Assembly (NCBI RefSeq): GCF_900187615.1
Contig: NZ_FYDO01000024.1
Location: 43,526-107,525, forward strand
Reading direction: 5' to 3'
DNA length: 64,000 bases
From: Pseudomonas sp. Irchel s3f7
GTDB taxonomy: Bacteria; Pseudomonadota; Gammaproteobacteria; Pseudomonadales; Pseudomonadaceae
This document shows positions 1-8,900 of this stretch, in pieces; within the stretch, counting starts at the first letter, position 1, and each line of letters begins with the position of its first letter. The position numbers were made by a program, and so were the translations under genes. The notes below the pieces were generated by a model, which saw only the letters and a program-made list of their open reading frames with translations, was not told where the DNA came from and did no database searches.

Positions 1-943
1 CAACTTCAACAACACCGGCGTGATTACCTTCAACTACGCCGACCTGTTGAAGACCAAGATGTCGATGACCACCGAGTACATCCTGATGCTCGGCTTCTTC
101 ATCGCCTTCGCGGTCAAGCTGCCAGTCGTACCGTTCCACTCCTGGTTGCCTGACGCTCACGCCCAGGCGCCGACCGCAGGTTCCGTCGACCTCGCCGGTA
201 TCTTGCTGAAGACCGCGGCCTACGGCCTGCTGCGTTTCGCCCTGCCACTGTTCCCGAACGCTTCGGCCGAGTTCGCGCCGATTGCCATGACCCTGGGTCT
301 GATCGGGATCTTCTACGGTGCGTTCCTGGCGTTCGCGCAAACCGACATCAAACGTCTGATTGCCTTCTCGTCCGTTTCCCACATGGGCTTCGTACTGATC
401 GGCATCTACTCCGGCAGCCAACTGGCACTGCAAGGTGCAGTGATGCAGATGCTGGCGCACGGTCTGTCGGCAGCCGCACTCTTTATCCTGAGTGGCCAGC
501 TGTACGAACGCACCCACACCCGCGACATGCGTGAAATGGGTGGCCTGTGGTCGAAGATCGCTTACCTGCCGGCCCTGAGCCTGTTCTTCGCAGCCGCGTC
601 GCTGGGCTTGCCGGGTACCGGTAACTTCGTCGGTGAGTTCCTGATCCTGATCGGCACCTTCCCTGCTGCGCCGTTGGTCACCATCATCGCGACGTCCGGC
701 CTGGTGTTCGGTTCGGTCTACTCGCTGATCATGATTCACCGTGCCTACTTCGGCCCGTCAAAATCGGACGCGGTGCTGCATGGCATGGACGGTCGCGAAC
801 TGATCATGGTGGTCGGTCTGGCTGCACTGCTGATCTACATCGGCGTGTACCCACAACCGTTCCTCGATACCTCTGCCGCGACGATGCATGGCGTGCAGCA
901 GTGGCTCGGCACCGCCTTCACTCAACTCGCTTCGGCCCGGTAA
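1..943 (+). CDS. nuoM: NADH-quinone oxidoreductase subunit M, 3' part
   Basis: The gene is open from base 2 and enters from outside the window; 313 residues to the TAA are seen, against about 510 for full NuoM. NuoM is an antiporter-like proton-pumping membrane subunit of respiratory complex I. The visible part has many hydrophobic helices and family hallmarks: the KLPVVPFHSWLPDAH stretch, the conserved lysine region DIKRLIAFSSVSHMG, and MLAHGLSAAALFILSGQLYER. It is followed 7 bases later by nuoN, as usual at the end of the nuo operon. The GTG at 20 is an internal codon, not the start. Confidence 0.97.
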   Translation, partial: NFNNTGVITFNYADLLKTKMSMTTEYILMLGFFIAFAVKLPVVPFHSWLPDAHAQAPTAGSVDLAGILLKTAAYGLLRFALPLFPNASAEFAPIAMTLGLIGIFYGAFLAFAQTDIKRLIAFSSVSHMGFVLIGIYSGSQLALQGAVMQMLAHGLSAAALFILSGQLYERTHTRDMREMGGLWSKIAYLPALSLFFAAASLGLPGTGNFVGEFLILIGTFPAAPLVTIIATSGLVFGSVYSLIMIHRAYFGPSKSDAVLHGMDGRELIMVVGLAALLIYIGVYPQPFLDTSAATMHGVQQWLGTAFTQLASAR

Positions 944-950
944 GAGCGCT

Positions 951-2414
951 ATGGAATTCACGACTCAACACTTTATCGCGCTTGCGCCGTTGTTGATCAC
1001 CAGCGCCACGATCATCGTGGTGATGCTGGCGATCGCCTGGCGCCGCAACCACTCCCAGACCTTCCTGCTGTCGGTGGCGGGTCTGAACCTGGCTTTGCTG
1101 TCGATCCTGCCGGCCCTGAAAGTCGCGCCCCTGGCCGTGACGCCATTGCTGCAGATCGACACCTTCGCTTGCCTGTACATGGCGCTGATCCTGGTCGCCA
1201 CCCTCGCCTGTGTGACCCTCGCCCACGCCTACCTCGGCGATGGCGGTTCGGGTTACCCGGGCAACCGTGAAGAACTGTACCTGCTGATCCTGATGGCTGC
1301 CGCCGGTGGCCTGGTTCTGGTCAGCGCGCAGCACCTGGCCGGGTTGTTCATCGGTCTGGAACTGCTGTCGGTGCCGGTCTACGGTCTGGTGGCTTACGCC
1401 TTCTTCAACAAGCGTTCGCTGGAAGCCGGTATCAAGTACATGGTGCTGTCGGCTGCCGGTTCCGCGTTCCTGTTGTTCGGTATGGCGCTGCTGTACGCAG
1501 ACTCCGGCTCCCTGAGCTTCGTCGGTATCGGTCAGGCGCTGGCAGCTACCGGTCTGCCAAGCTCGCTGGCTCAATTGGGCCTGGGCATGATGCTGATCGG
1601 TCTGGCGTTCAAGCTGTCGCTGGTGCCGTTCCACCTCTGGACGCCGGACGTTTACGAGGGTGCTCCGGCGCCGGTCGCAGCGTTCCTGGCAACCGCATCC
1701 AAAGTGGCCGTGTTCGCCGTGATGGTGCGTCTGTTCCAGATCTCGCCAGCGGCGAGCAGCGGCGTACTCAGCGACGTGCTGACCATCATCGCCATCGCGT
1801 CGATCCTGTTCGGTAACCTGCTGGCGCTGACCCAGAGCAACCTCAAGCGTCTGCTGGGTTACTCGTCCATCGCCCACTTCGGTTACCTGCTGATCGCCCT
1901 GGTGGCGAGCAAGGGTCTGGCCGTGGAAGCCATCGGCGTGTACCTGGTCACCTACGTGATCACCAGCCTCGGCGCCTTCGGCGTGATCACCCTGATGTCC
2001 TCGCCGTACAACGGCCGTGACGCGGATGCCCTGTACGAATACCGCGGCCTGTTCTGGCGCCGTCCGTACCTGACCGCCGTGCTGACCGTGATGATGCTGT
2101 CCCTGGCCGGTATCCCGCTGACCGCGGGCTTCATCGGCAAGTTCTACATCATCGCCACCGGTGTCGAATCGCATCAATGGTGGCTGGTCGGCTCGCTGGT
2201 ACTGGGCAGCGCCATCGGCGTGTTCTACTACCTGCGTGTGATGGTCACCCTGTTCCTGATCGAACCGAACCTGCGTCGCCACGATGCGCAACTGCACTGG
2301 GAACAGAAAGCAGGCGGCGTGATGTTGCTGGCTATCGCCCTCGTCGCGTTCTTCCTCGGCGTCTACCCACAACCGCTGCTGACCCTGGTTCAGCAATCGG
2401 GCCTGGCGGGTTGA
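951..2414 (+). CDS. nuoN: NADH-quinone oxidoreductase subunit N
   Basis: This 487-residue membrane protein is the last gene of the nuo operon and a proton-pumping antiporter-like subunit of complex I. Family motifs are visible: KLSLVPFHLWTPDVYEGAP, the conserved lysine region QSNLKRLLGYSSIAHFGY, and GIPLTAGFIGKFYI. The ATG at 951 is chosen because it follows the nuoM stop by 7 bases with a short AAGAG purine run ahead; a longer in-frame start would overlap nuoM. A strong hairpin terminator follows 28 bases after the stop, so the operon ends here. Confidence 0.97.
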   Translation: MEFTTQHFIALAPLLITSATIIVVMLAIAWRRNHSQTFLLSVAGLNLALLSILPALKVAPLAVTPLLQIDTFACLYMALILVATLACVTLAHAYLGDGGSGYPGNREELYLLILMAAAGGLVLVSAQHLAGLFIGLELLSVPVYGLVAYAFFNKRSLEAGIKYMVLSAAGSAFLLFGMALLYADSGSLSFVGIGQALAATGLPSSLAQLGLGMMLIGLAFKLSLVPFHLWTPDVYEGAPAPVAAFLATASKVAVFAVMVRLFQISPAASSGVLSDVLTIIAIASILFGNLLALTQSNLKRLLGYSSIAHFGYLLIALVASKGLAVEAIGVYLVTYVITSLGAFGVITLMSSPYNGRDADALYEYRGLFWRRPYLTAVLTVMMLSLAGIPLTAGFIGKFYIIATGVESHQWWLVGSLVLGSAIGVFYYLRVMVTLFLIEPNLRRHDAQLHWEQKAGGVMLLAIALVAFFLGVYPQPLLTLVQQSGLAG

Positions 2415-2442
2415 TCGCTTAAGCGACTTCGGTAACAAACAG

Positions 2443-2466
2443 AAACGGCACCTTCGGGTGCCGTTT
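2443..2466 (+). terminator. Rho-independent terminator of the nuo operon
   Basis: A perfect 10-bp stem, AAACGGCACC and GGTGCCGTTT, closes on a TTCG loop directly downstream of nuoN. The same stem type recurs at 3493 and 14383. Confidence 0.9.
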
Positions 2467-2490
2467 CTGCGTTTGGGATCAAAGATCAAA

Positions 2491-2562
2491 AGATCGCGGC
2501 CTGCGGCAAGCTCCTACGCCGGGATGGTGTATACCCTGTAGGAGTTGCCGCAGGCTGTGATT
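2491..2562. repeat. REP/REPIN hairpin pair
   Basis: Two inverted copies of a Pseudomonas REP core (the CTGCGGCAAGCTCCTAC arm and its inverse GTAGGAGTTGCCGCAG) lie about 20 bases apart and are followed by eight T residues. From 2415 to 2824 there is no gene: the stretch holds the nuo terminator, this REPIN and the promoter of the toxin-antitoxin pair. The left half of that gap otherwise shows nothing. Confidence 0.8.
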
Positions 2563-2771
2563 TTTTTTGCTTTTTTCCCCACCCATTTTAAGAAAATGCT
2601 TGAGCGACGGTATGGAATAGCTGACTGCCGATCATCGCTACCGTTCGCTATGGTGCGTGAAAAGCCATTCGGAGCATTACATGAAACGGGAAGTCTTTAC
2701 GTTGCGTGACAGCAGGATTGATTACTCACCCAACTCGACACATGACGATTTGACTTATCAGCAGCTTGCCT

Positions 2772-2813
2772 TTGTCGGCGCCATGAATTCTGGCTATATT
2801 TGTCCAGAATTCA
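2772..2813 (+). promoter_or_regulatory. Promoter and 10-bp inverted repeat operator of the TA pair
   Basis: A plausible sigma-70 promoter is present: TTGTCG at 2772-2777, 17-base spacer, TATATT at 2795-2800. The -10 lies in the spacer of a perfect inverted repeat, TGAATTCTGG at 2784-2793 and CCAGAATTCA at 2804-2813, with a 10-base gap. Its right arm runs into the ribosome-binding purines before the antitoxin ATG at 2825. Type II antitoxins usually autorepress through such repeats, so this is the likely operator. Binding is inferred. Confidence 0.7.
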
Positions 2814-2824
2814 GGAGAGAAGCC

Positions 2825-3064
2825 ATGATCATCGTTCCGTTGGCCGAAGCTAAAAACAATCTGTCCAAACTCGTCGATGACGCTGCCGCCGGCCAAATCA
2901 TCACGATCGCCAAACACGGCCGGCCACTTGCCCGACTGGTTCCCGTGGAGCGACCACGCGGACAACGAATTGGTGCGATGAAAGGCAAGCTCGTCCTTTC
3001 CGACGACTTCGATACCGCCCTGCCGGACGATTTGCTGGAGGCCTTCGAAGGGCAGCAACCATGA
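2825..3064 (+). CDS. Type II antitoxin, Phd/YefM-like
   Basis: A 79-residue protein with the Phd/YefM N-terminal pattern: MIIVPLAEAKNNLSKLVDDA, then GQIITIAKHGRPLARLVP, a DNA-binding fold. The C-terminal part is acidic (DDFDTALPDDLLEAF), as expected of the toxin-wrapping tail. ATG 2825 is chosen over the open frame that begins upstream because CAGGAGAG sits 8 to 13 bases before it and the operator-like inverted repeat lies in the upstream extension. It overlaps the toxin start by 4 bases (ATGA), so the two are translationally coupled. Confidence 0.88.
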   Translation: MIIVPLAEAKNNLSKLVDDAAAGQIITIAKHGRPLARLVPVERPRGQRIGAMKGKLVLSDDFDTALPDDLLEAFEGQQP

Positions 3065-3438
3065 GGATTTTGCTCGATACCCATGTTCTACTCTGGGCAC
3101 TCGCCGACGATCAGAGATTATCTGGCAAAGCCCGACAACTCATTAATAACGCCGCTGAAGTTTATGTCAGCACCGCTTCTTTCTGGGAAATGGCGATCAA
3201 GACAGGTCTGGGCAAGCTGAGCGTTGATCTGGAGGAAATCCGGCAATACTGCGTTGAAAGCGGATTCATTGAATTACCTGTTTCAGCGGAACACGCCATT
3301 GCGGTGAAAGATCTGGAGTCACATCATCGCGACCCGTTCGACCGGCTCATTGTGGCAACCGCCATGACGGAACCGATGAAGTTGCTCACCGCAGATCCGA
3401 TATTGACCCAATACACCTCCTTGGCCATTTTGGTTTAG
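3061..3438 (+). CDS. PIN-domain toxin, VapC-like ribonuclease
   Basis: A 125-residue PIN-fold protein. The acidic metal-binding residues of the fold are visible: Asp6 in LLDTHVLLW, Glu43 in SFWEMAIK, Asp91/Asp94 in RDPFDRLIVATA and Asp112 in TADPIL. PIN toxins cleave RNA, often tRNA; the target here cannot be told from sequence. The start overlaps the antitoxin stop. Length and intact residues suggest an active toxin. A terminator follows at 3493. Confidence 0.88.
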   Translation: MRILLDTHVLLWALADDQRLSGKARQLINNAAEVYVSTASFWEMAIKTGLGKLSVDLEEIRQYCVESGFIELPVSAEHAIAVKDLESHHRDPFDRLIVATAMTEPMKLLTADPILTQYTSLAILV

Positions 3439-3492
3439 CCCCTCGCCCCGATGGATTTGAGACTTGCCGATTCCGGAACTGCGTAAACATCC

Positions 3493-3518
3493 AAAACGGC
3501 ACCTTCGGGTGCCGTTTT
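3493..3518 (+). terminator. Terminator after the TA pair
   Basis: An 11-bp stem, AAAACGGCACC and GGTGCCGTTTT, with TTCG loop and trailing T residues. It closes the toxin-antitoxin transcript. The gap 3519-3721 before the porin shows no further clear signal. Confidence 0.9.
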
Positions 3519-3721
3519 TGCGTTTGGGGGATTTGTTACCGCCCTGCCCTCTGAGTTCGCCCACTCACATGACGAAATTGTAATCCCCTCATCACCTTGG
3601 CGTTATCCACCGATTGCAACGATGTCACCCGGCGACCCGGTGGGCGGTGCCAAGCCTCCCGCCGAACAATAAAGCTCACGCCCGGGCACGCATGCTCTCT
3701 GCCGAACCCAAGGAGTGTTTG

Positions 3722-5034
3722 ATGGTTAACAGAACAAAATTGTCGATAGCCGCATTAGCGGTGCTTATCGGCTCCGGGCCGTCCATGGTCTTTGCGCAAG
3801 ATGAAGCCGAGGGTTTTATCGAGGGCAGCAGCCTGACGGTGCTCAACCGCAACTTCTACTTCAATCGTGATTACCGCAAAGGCCAGTCCGCCTCAACCGG
3901 TAATGGATATTCCGAAACCTGGGCGCACGCGATTATCACAAAGTTCGAATCCGGCTATACCCAAGGTACCTTCGGGGTGGGTGTCGATGCATTTGCGATG
4001 ATCGGCATGAAGCTCGATACCGGCGACGGTCGCAACGGTGGCAACGTTATGCCCGTCAATAATGAGGGGCAGGCGCAGGACGAATACACCAAGGTGGGTG
4101 GCGCCGCCAAAGTGCGCGCCTTTGATACGGAAATAAAGATCGGTGATGTGTTCCCCACCGCCCCGGTCGTCGCATCGGGTGATTCCAGGCTGTTGCCGCA
4201 AAGCTTTCAGGGTGTCCTGGCGAGCAACAACGTATCGATGGATTGTCGATACAGAGCGGTCGCCTGCACGCGATGAGCCAACCGGATTCCAGTGATATGA
4301 ACGAGAATTTCGAGACCTATTATGGCGGCCCGGTCGATTCACCCTGGATCGCCTACTTCGGTGGCGACTACGAGCTGAACAAAAACCTCAGCTTCAGCCT
4401 GTACTCCAGTCGCCTCAAGGATGCCTGGAATCAGTATTACGCAGGCACTACTTGGACTTACCCGCTTGCCAATGATCTAGCGTTGTTCGGCGGCTTGACC
4501 TATTACAAGGCTGTCGATGAAGGCAAGCAACTGCTCGGTGAATTCGACAACAACATCTGGAGCGGCCGGGTCGGGGTAAAACTGGGCGCCCACTCCGTCG
4601 CGCTGTCGCACCAGCAAAACAATGGCAATGATGACTTCGACTATCTGCGCCTGTCCGATTCGATCTTCCTCGACAACTCCATCCAGTACAGCGACTTCAA
4701 CTCGCCCAAAGAGCGTTCCTGGATGGCGCGCTACGACCTCGACATGACCACCTATGGCACTCCGGGACTGTCGTTCATGACCCGTTACGCCCGTGGCAGC
4801 GATGCCGACTATTCCAACGCCAACTCGGTGTACATGCGCCGCGATGCCGATGGCAACCCATTGACCGATCAGAAGCGCTGGGAGCGCGACGTCGAAGTCA
4901 AATACGTCGTGCAGAGCGGCTCATTGAAAGATCTGTCGCTGCGCCTGCGTCAGGCCACTACCCGCGCCACGGCGTTCGAATCGGACCTGAATGAAGTCCG
5001 GGTGATTGTCGAGTATCCGTTGGCCGTTCTCTGA
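3722..5034 (+). pseudogene. OprD-family outer-membrane porin with a frameshift
   Basis: OprD-family porins take up small organic acids, amino acids or peptides. Frame one runs from ATG 3722 with a signal peptide (MVNRTKLSIAALAVLIG, cleavage near VFAQ) and family features such as GFIEGSSLTVLNRNFYFNRD and GDSRLLPQSFQGVLAS, then stops at 4276. The family continuation IDGLSIQSGRLHAMSQPDS is encoded one frame away from 4234 and runs to the stop at 5034. The join lies at about 4231-4234 and fits loss of one base. With it restored the protein would have 437 residues, the normal size. Either the gene is broken in this strain or there is a sequencing error. Confidence 0.85.
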
Positions 5035-5099
5035 CTTCGCTGTTCATACCCATTCACCTTTAGAAGCTCCTGGCTCCTTTGGTAAGAGGTGAATCTTTT

Positions 5100-5125
5100 G
5101 GCGTCCTTCGGGGCGCCTTTTTTTC
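5100..5125 (+). terminator. Terminator after the OprD-family gene
   Basis: A GC-rich hairpin (GGCGTCC, loop, GGGGCGCC) is followed by a run of seven T residues. It lies 65 bases after the porin stop and between convergent genes. Confidence 0.8.
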
Positions 5126-5166
5126 GCGCATTCCATTCTGAATAACACTCCTGCAAAAATTTGGTG

Positions 5167-5499
5167 TCAGGCGCCGCGCTTGCGACAGTCTCCCGCCACG
5201 CTGTACTTGATCGTATTAAGTTGCCCCCGGGAGTCCTCATAAGTCATCGCCGCCGGCACCACAGCACACGCCACCGCAGGCCGTACAACGCTCACCACTT
5301 TCACCACATCCAGTTCCATCCCGTATTCATAGTCGCGCACCACCGGTACCGGCTTGCCCCGACTGGCGGCGTACTGCTGCATGGCCTTGGTGTTGGCATC
5401 GAGCATTTTCTCGAACGTCCTGTCACCGCCACCTTCAGCCAGCGCATTCAGGGATATCGACATCACCCCTGCGAACGCAATCAATTTGATCAATTTCAT
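5167..5499 (-). CDS. Secreted small protein: PtrA-like N-terminus plus DUF2790-like domain
   Basis: A 110-residue protein with a signal peptide (MKLIKLIAFAGVMSISLNALA), then the PtrA-type motif EGGGDRTFEKMLDAN, then a C-terminal part (YEYGMELDVVKVVSV, CAVVPAAMTYEDSRGQ) that I recognise as DUF2790-like. PtrA-type proteins are periplasmic and copper-responsive in Pseudomonas; DUF2790 has no known function. ATG 5499 is chosen because the signal peptide begins there. The first module is nearly identical to the neighbour at 5579-5779, even in DNA. Position beside czcCBA suggests a metal-stress role (inference). Confidence 0.8.
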   Translation of the reverse strand: MKLIKLIAFAGVMSISLNALAEGGGDRTFEKMLDANTKAMQQYAASRGKPVPVVRDYEYGMELDVVKVVSVVRPAVACAVVPAAMTYEDSRGQLNTIKYSVAGDCRKRGA

Positions 5500-5525
5500 A
5501 CCCTGTACCTGCAAAATCCGGCTCA

Positions 5526-5561
5526 TTAAAAAGCCCACCATCGAGACTCAATGACGGGCTT
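5526..5561 (-). terminator. Terminator downstream of the upstream PtrA-like gene
   Basis: Read on the minus strand, AAGCCCGTCAT pairs with ATGGTGGGCTT (two G-U pairs), followed by TTTTT. It sits between the two small-protein genes and should reduce read-through from one to the other. Confidence 0.7.
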
Positions 5562-5578
5562 GTTCAAGTGCGACACGC

Positions 5579-5779
5579 TTACAAGTCTTTGCTCTTGTCG
5601 TCCTGCTTTTCATTGGAAACCACGGAATCTCGCGCCTGTTCCCTTGCGACAAATTGCTCCATCGAACGCTCATTGGCTGCCATCATTTTTTCGAACGTCC
5701 TGTCGCCGCCGCCTTCGGCCATGACCAGGGAAGACATCGCCAACGCCACAACAAAAGCACCCATCTGTACAATTTTCAT
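5579..5779 (-). CDS. PtrA-like small secreted protein
   Basis: A 66-residue protein with a signal peptide (MKIVQMGAFVVALAMSSLVMA), the motif EGGGDRTFEKMMAANERSMEQF and a short charged tail. The motif matches the N-terminal region of PtrA, a small copper-induced periplasmic protein of Pseudomonas (established family; assignment by recall). GAGGA precedes the ATG by 6 bases. Seventy-two bases before the start lies the 16-base motif also found before czcC, so both are probably controlled by the same regulator. Molecular function is unknown. Confidence 0.78.
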   Translation of the reverse strand: MKIVQMGAFVVALAMSSLVMAEGGGDRTFEKMMAANERSMEQFVAREQARDSVVSNEKQDDKSKDL

Positions 5780-5851
5780 GTTTGATTCCTCGTTTAATTA
5801 ACTAACGGGATCAAGGTAACAATCTGAACCTTTCGTGACGGTGGCGCCGAA

Positions 5852-5867
5852 ATTACATATCCGTTAT
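5852..5867 (-). promoter_or_regulatory. Shared metal-regulon box, copy 1
   Basis: ATTACATATCCGTTAT lies 73-88 bases before the start of the PtrA-like gene. It differs at one base from the box at 11784-11799 before czcC. TTACA-N6-TTAT spaced 11 bases apart fits a tandem OmpR-family site. The response regulator at 12185 is the obvious candidate to bind it (inference). Confidence 0.65.
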
Positions 5868-5907
5868 GTGCGAGCTGTTCTTCGGATGGATACAAAAACT
5901 GCAGGAA

Positions 5908-5992
5908 CGAGACTGCTCGCGATAGCAATCTGTCAGTCGGCAATGAAGCTGGCTGATCCATCGCTATCGCGAGCAGGCTCGCTCCTACAGGG
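5908..5992. repeat. REP/REPIN pair
   Basis: Inverted CTCGCGATAGC and GCTATCGCGAG arms with the flanking AGGCTCGCTCCTACAG signature, directly downstream of czcA. Confidence 0.7.
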
Positions 5993-5997
5993 GGCAC

Positions 5998-8900
5998 TTA
6001 TTTGGCGAGGGTTTCCTCTTCGTCGCGACGATGGGCGAGCTGATACAGCGCAGGCAATATCAGCAGCGTCAGGATGGTCGAAGACAAAATCCCGCCAATC
6101 ACCACCGTCGCCAGCGGACGCTGCACTTCCGCCCCGGTTCCGGTGGCCAGGGCCATGGGAATGAACCCCAGGGACGCCACCAGCGCCGTCATCAACACCG
6201 GTCGCAGTCGCGTCAGTGCGCCTTCGTTGATCGCGTCAAAGAGTGAACGCCCCTCCTCCCGCAGGTTGCGGATGAACGCGATCATCACCAGACCGTTGAG
6301 CACCGCCACCCCCGACAACGCGATGAACCCGACGCCCGCCGAGATCGACAGCGGAATGTCTCGAAGCCACAGCGCCATGACGCCCCCCGTCAACGCGAAC
6401 GGGATTCCGGTGAACACCAGAAGACCATCCTTGAGGTTGTTGAACATCATGAACAACAGACCAAACACCAGCAGCAATGCCACCGGCACCACGATCTGCA
6501 AGCGCTTGGCCGCCGACTGCAATTGCTCGAATTGCCCGCCCCAACTGGTCCAGTAACCCGCCGGAATCTGCACATCGCGTTCAATCTTTTCACCCGCCTC
6601 TTCGACGAACGTACCGATATCCCGTCCGCGCACGTTGGCGCTGACGATCACCAGCCGTTTGCCGTTTTCGCGGCTGACTTGATTCGGCCCCAGCACCAGG
6701 TCGAGGCTGGCGACGTCTTTGAGCGCGATGAAACCGATCTGGTTGGCAGCCGCGTTGAGCGGCGCCGGCACTGGAATCAACAGCGCCGACAGGCCGTCGA
6801 TGTCCTTGCGCATGGCATCGGACAAGCGCACCACCATGTCGAAACGCCGGTCTCCCTCATACAACGTCCCCGCCTGCCGCCCACCGACCGCCACCGCGAT
6901 AGTGTCTTGCACATCGCCGACGTTGAGCCCGTAACGCGCGGCCTTGTCGCGGTCGATGTTGATGGTCAGCACCGGCAACCCGGTCGTTTGCTCGACCTTC
7001 ACCTCGGATGCTCCCGTCACCGCTTGCATGGCCGAGGCAATCTTCGTCGCCGTAGCATTGAGCACCGCCATGTCATCCCCGAATACCTTGACCGCCACAT
7101 CGCTGCGCACGCCGGAGATCAGTTCGTTGAAGCGCAACTGGATCGGCTGCGACAGCTCATAGTTACTGCCCGGCAGCGTCGCGGCAGCTTGTTGCAGTTC
7201 GGCCATCAGGGTTTCGCGGGATTTGCCCGGGTCCGGCCACTGGTCTTTTGGCTTGAGCATCACATAGCTGTCGGAGATGTTTGGCGGCATCGGATCAGAG
7301 GCAATTTCGGCGGTGCCGGTGCGGGCGAACACCCGCTCGACCTCCGGCACTTTTTCGAGGATCAGGGTTTCCAGACGCTGCTGCATGTCCACCGATTGTG
7401 TGAGGCTCGTGCCAGGCACGCGCAAGGCTTGCAGGGCAAAATCGCCTTCGCTGAGGCTCGGTACAAACTCGCTGCCCATGCGGCTGGTCAGCACGCCGCT
7501 CAATACAATCACGCCCAGTGCCGCGCCCATCGCCACGGCGCGATGGGACATCACCCAGGTCAGCGCGGGCGCATAAACCTGACGTGCGCCACGCATGACC
7601 GCCCCCTCTTCTTCCTTGACCTTGCCGGTGACAAACAGCGCGATCGCGGCCGGGACAAAGGTCACCGACAGCAGCATGGCACCGAGCAACGCGATGACCA
7701 CGGTGAACGCCATCGGATGGAACATTTTCCCTTCGACGCCGCTCAAGGCGAAGATCGGCAGGTACACGACCATGATGATCAACTGACCGAAAATCAGCGG
7801 CCGCCGCGCCTCCTTGGCCGCCGCGAACACTTCATGGAAACGCTCGGATCGCGTCAGCAATCGGCCGTGATGTTGCTGTGCATGGGCCAATCGGCGCAGG
7901 GTGTTTTCGACGATCACCACCGCGCCGTCGACGATGATGCCGAAATCGAGGGCGCCGAGGCTCATCAGGTTGGCGCTGACCTTGTTGCTGAACATCCCGG
8001 TGAAGGTGAACAGCATCGACAGCGGAATCACCATCGCGGTGATCAGCGCCGCTCGGATGTTACCCAGGAACAGGAACAGAATCGCGATCACCAGAATCGC
8101 GCCTTCGACCAGGTTCTTCTTCACCGTGGCGATGGCTTTGTCGACCAGGTGCGTGCGGTCGTAGACCGGGACAGCGATCACGCCTTTGGGCAAGGAGCGG
8201 TTGATCTGCTCCAGCTTGCTGGCGACGGCTTGCGACACGGTGCGGCTGTTTTCGCCGATCAACATGAACACCGTGCCGAGCACCACTTCACGACCGTTTT
8301 CGGTGGCAGCGCCGGTGCGCAGTTCACGGCCAATGTCCACGGTTGCGACATTGCGGACCCGGATCGGTGTGCCATCGACATTGGCCATGACGATGTTGGC
8401 AATGTCCTCGGTACTCGCCACTTGCCCCGGCGCACGAATCAGCAACTGCTCGCCGCTGCGCTCGATGTAACCGGCGCCGACGTTGGCGTTGTTGCGCTCC
8501 AGCGCCGTGACCAGATCCGTCAGGGTCAGCTTGTACGCCGCCAGCCGTTTCGGGTCGGGCGCGATCTGGTATTCCTTGGCGAAGCCGCCGATGGTGTTGA
8601 TCTCGGCCACACCGGGGACGTTGCGCAACTGCGGCTTGATGATCCAGTCCTGAATCACGCGCAGATCAGTTGGTGTGTAAGGCGTGCCATCGTCCTTGAG
8701 CGCGCCCTCCTGTGCTTCCACCGTCCACAGGAAAATCTCGCCGAGGCCGGTGGAAATCGGTCCCATCACCGCCTCCGCACCTTCGGGCAATTGCTCCCTG
8801 GCGATCTGCAAACGCTCGTTGACCAATTGGCGGGCGAAGAACAGATCGGTGCCGTCCTTGAAAATCACCGTGACCTGCGACAGCCCCGAACGCGACAGCG

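Noticed and set aside
918..2489. 523-residue minus-strand frame opposite nuoN
   Set aside because: Antisense shadow of nuoN with low-complexity His/Gln/Arg composition.
2657..2824. N-terminal extension of the antitoxin from 2657
   Set aside because: The extension covers the promoter and inverted repeat, does not look like the Phd family, and ATG 2825 has a good ribosome-binding site.
4231..4276. Programmed ribosomal frameshift in the OprD-family gene
   Set aside because: No slippery heptamer or stimulating structure is evident, and OprD-family porins are not known to use frameshifting. A one-base loss is simpler.
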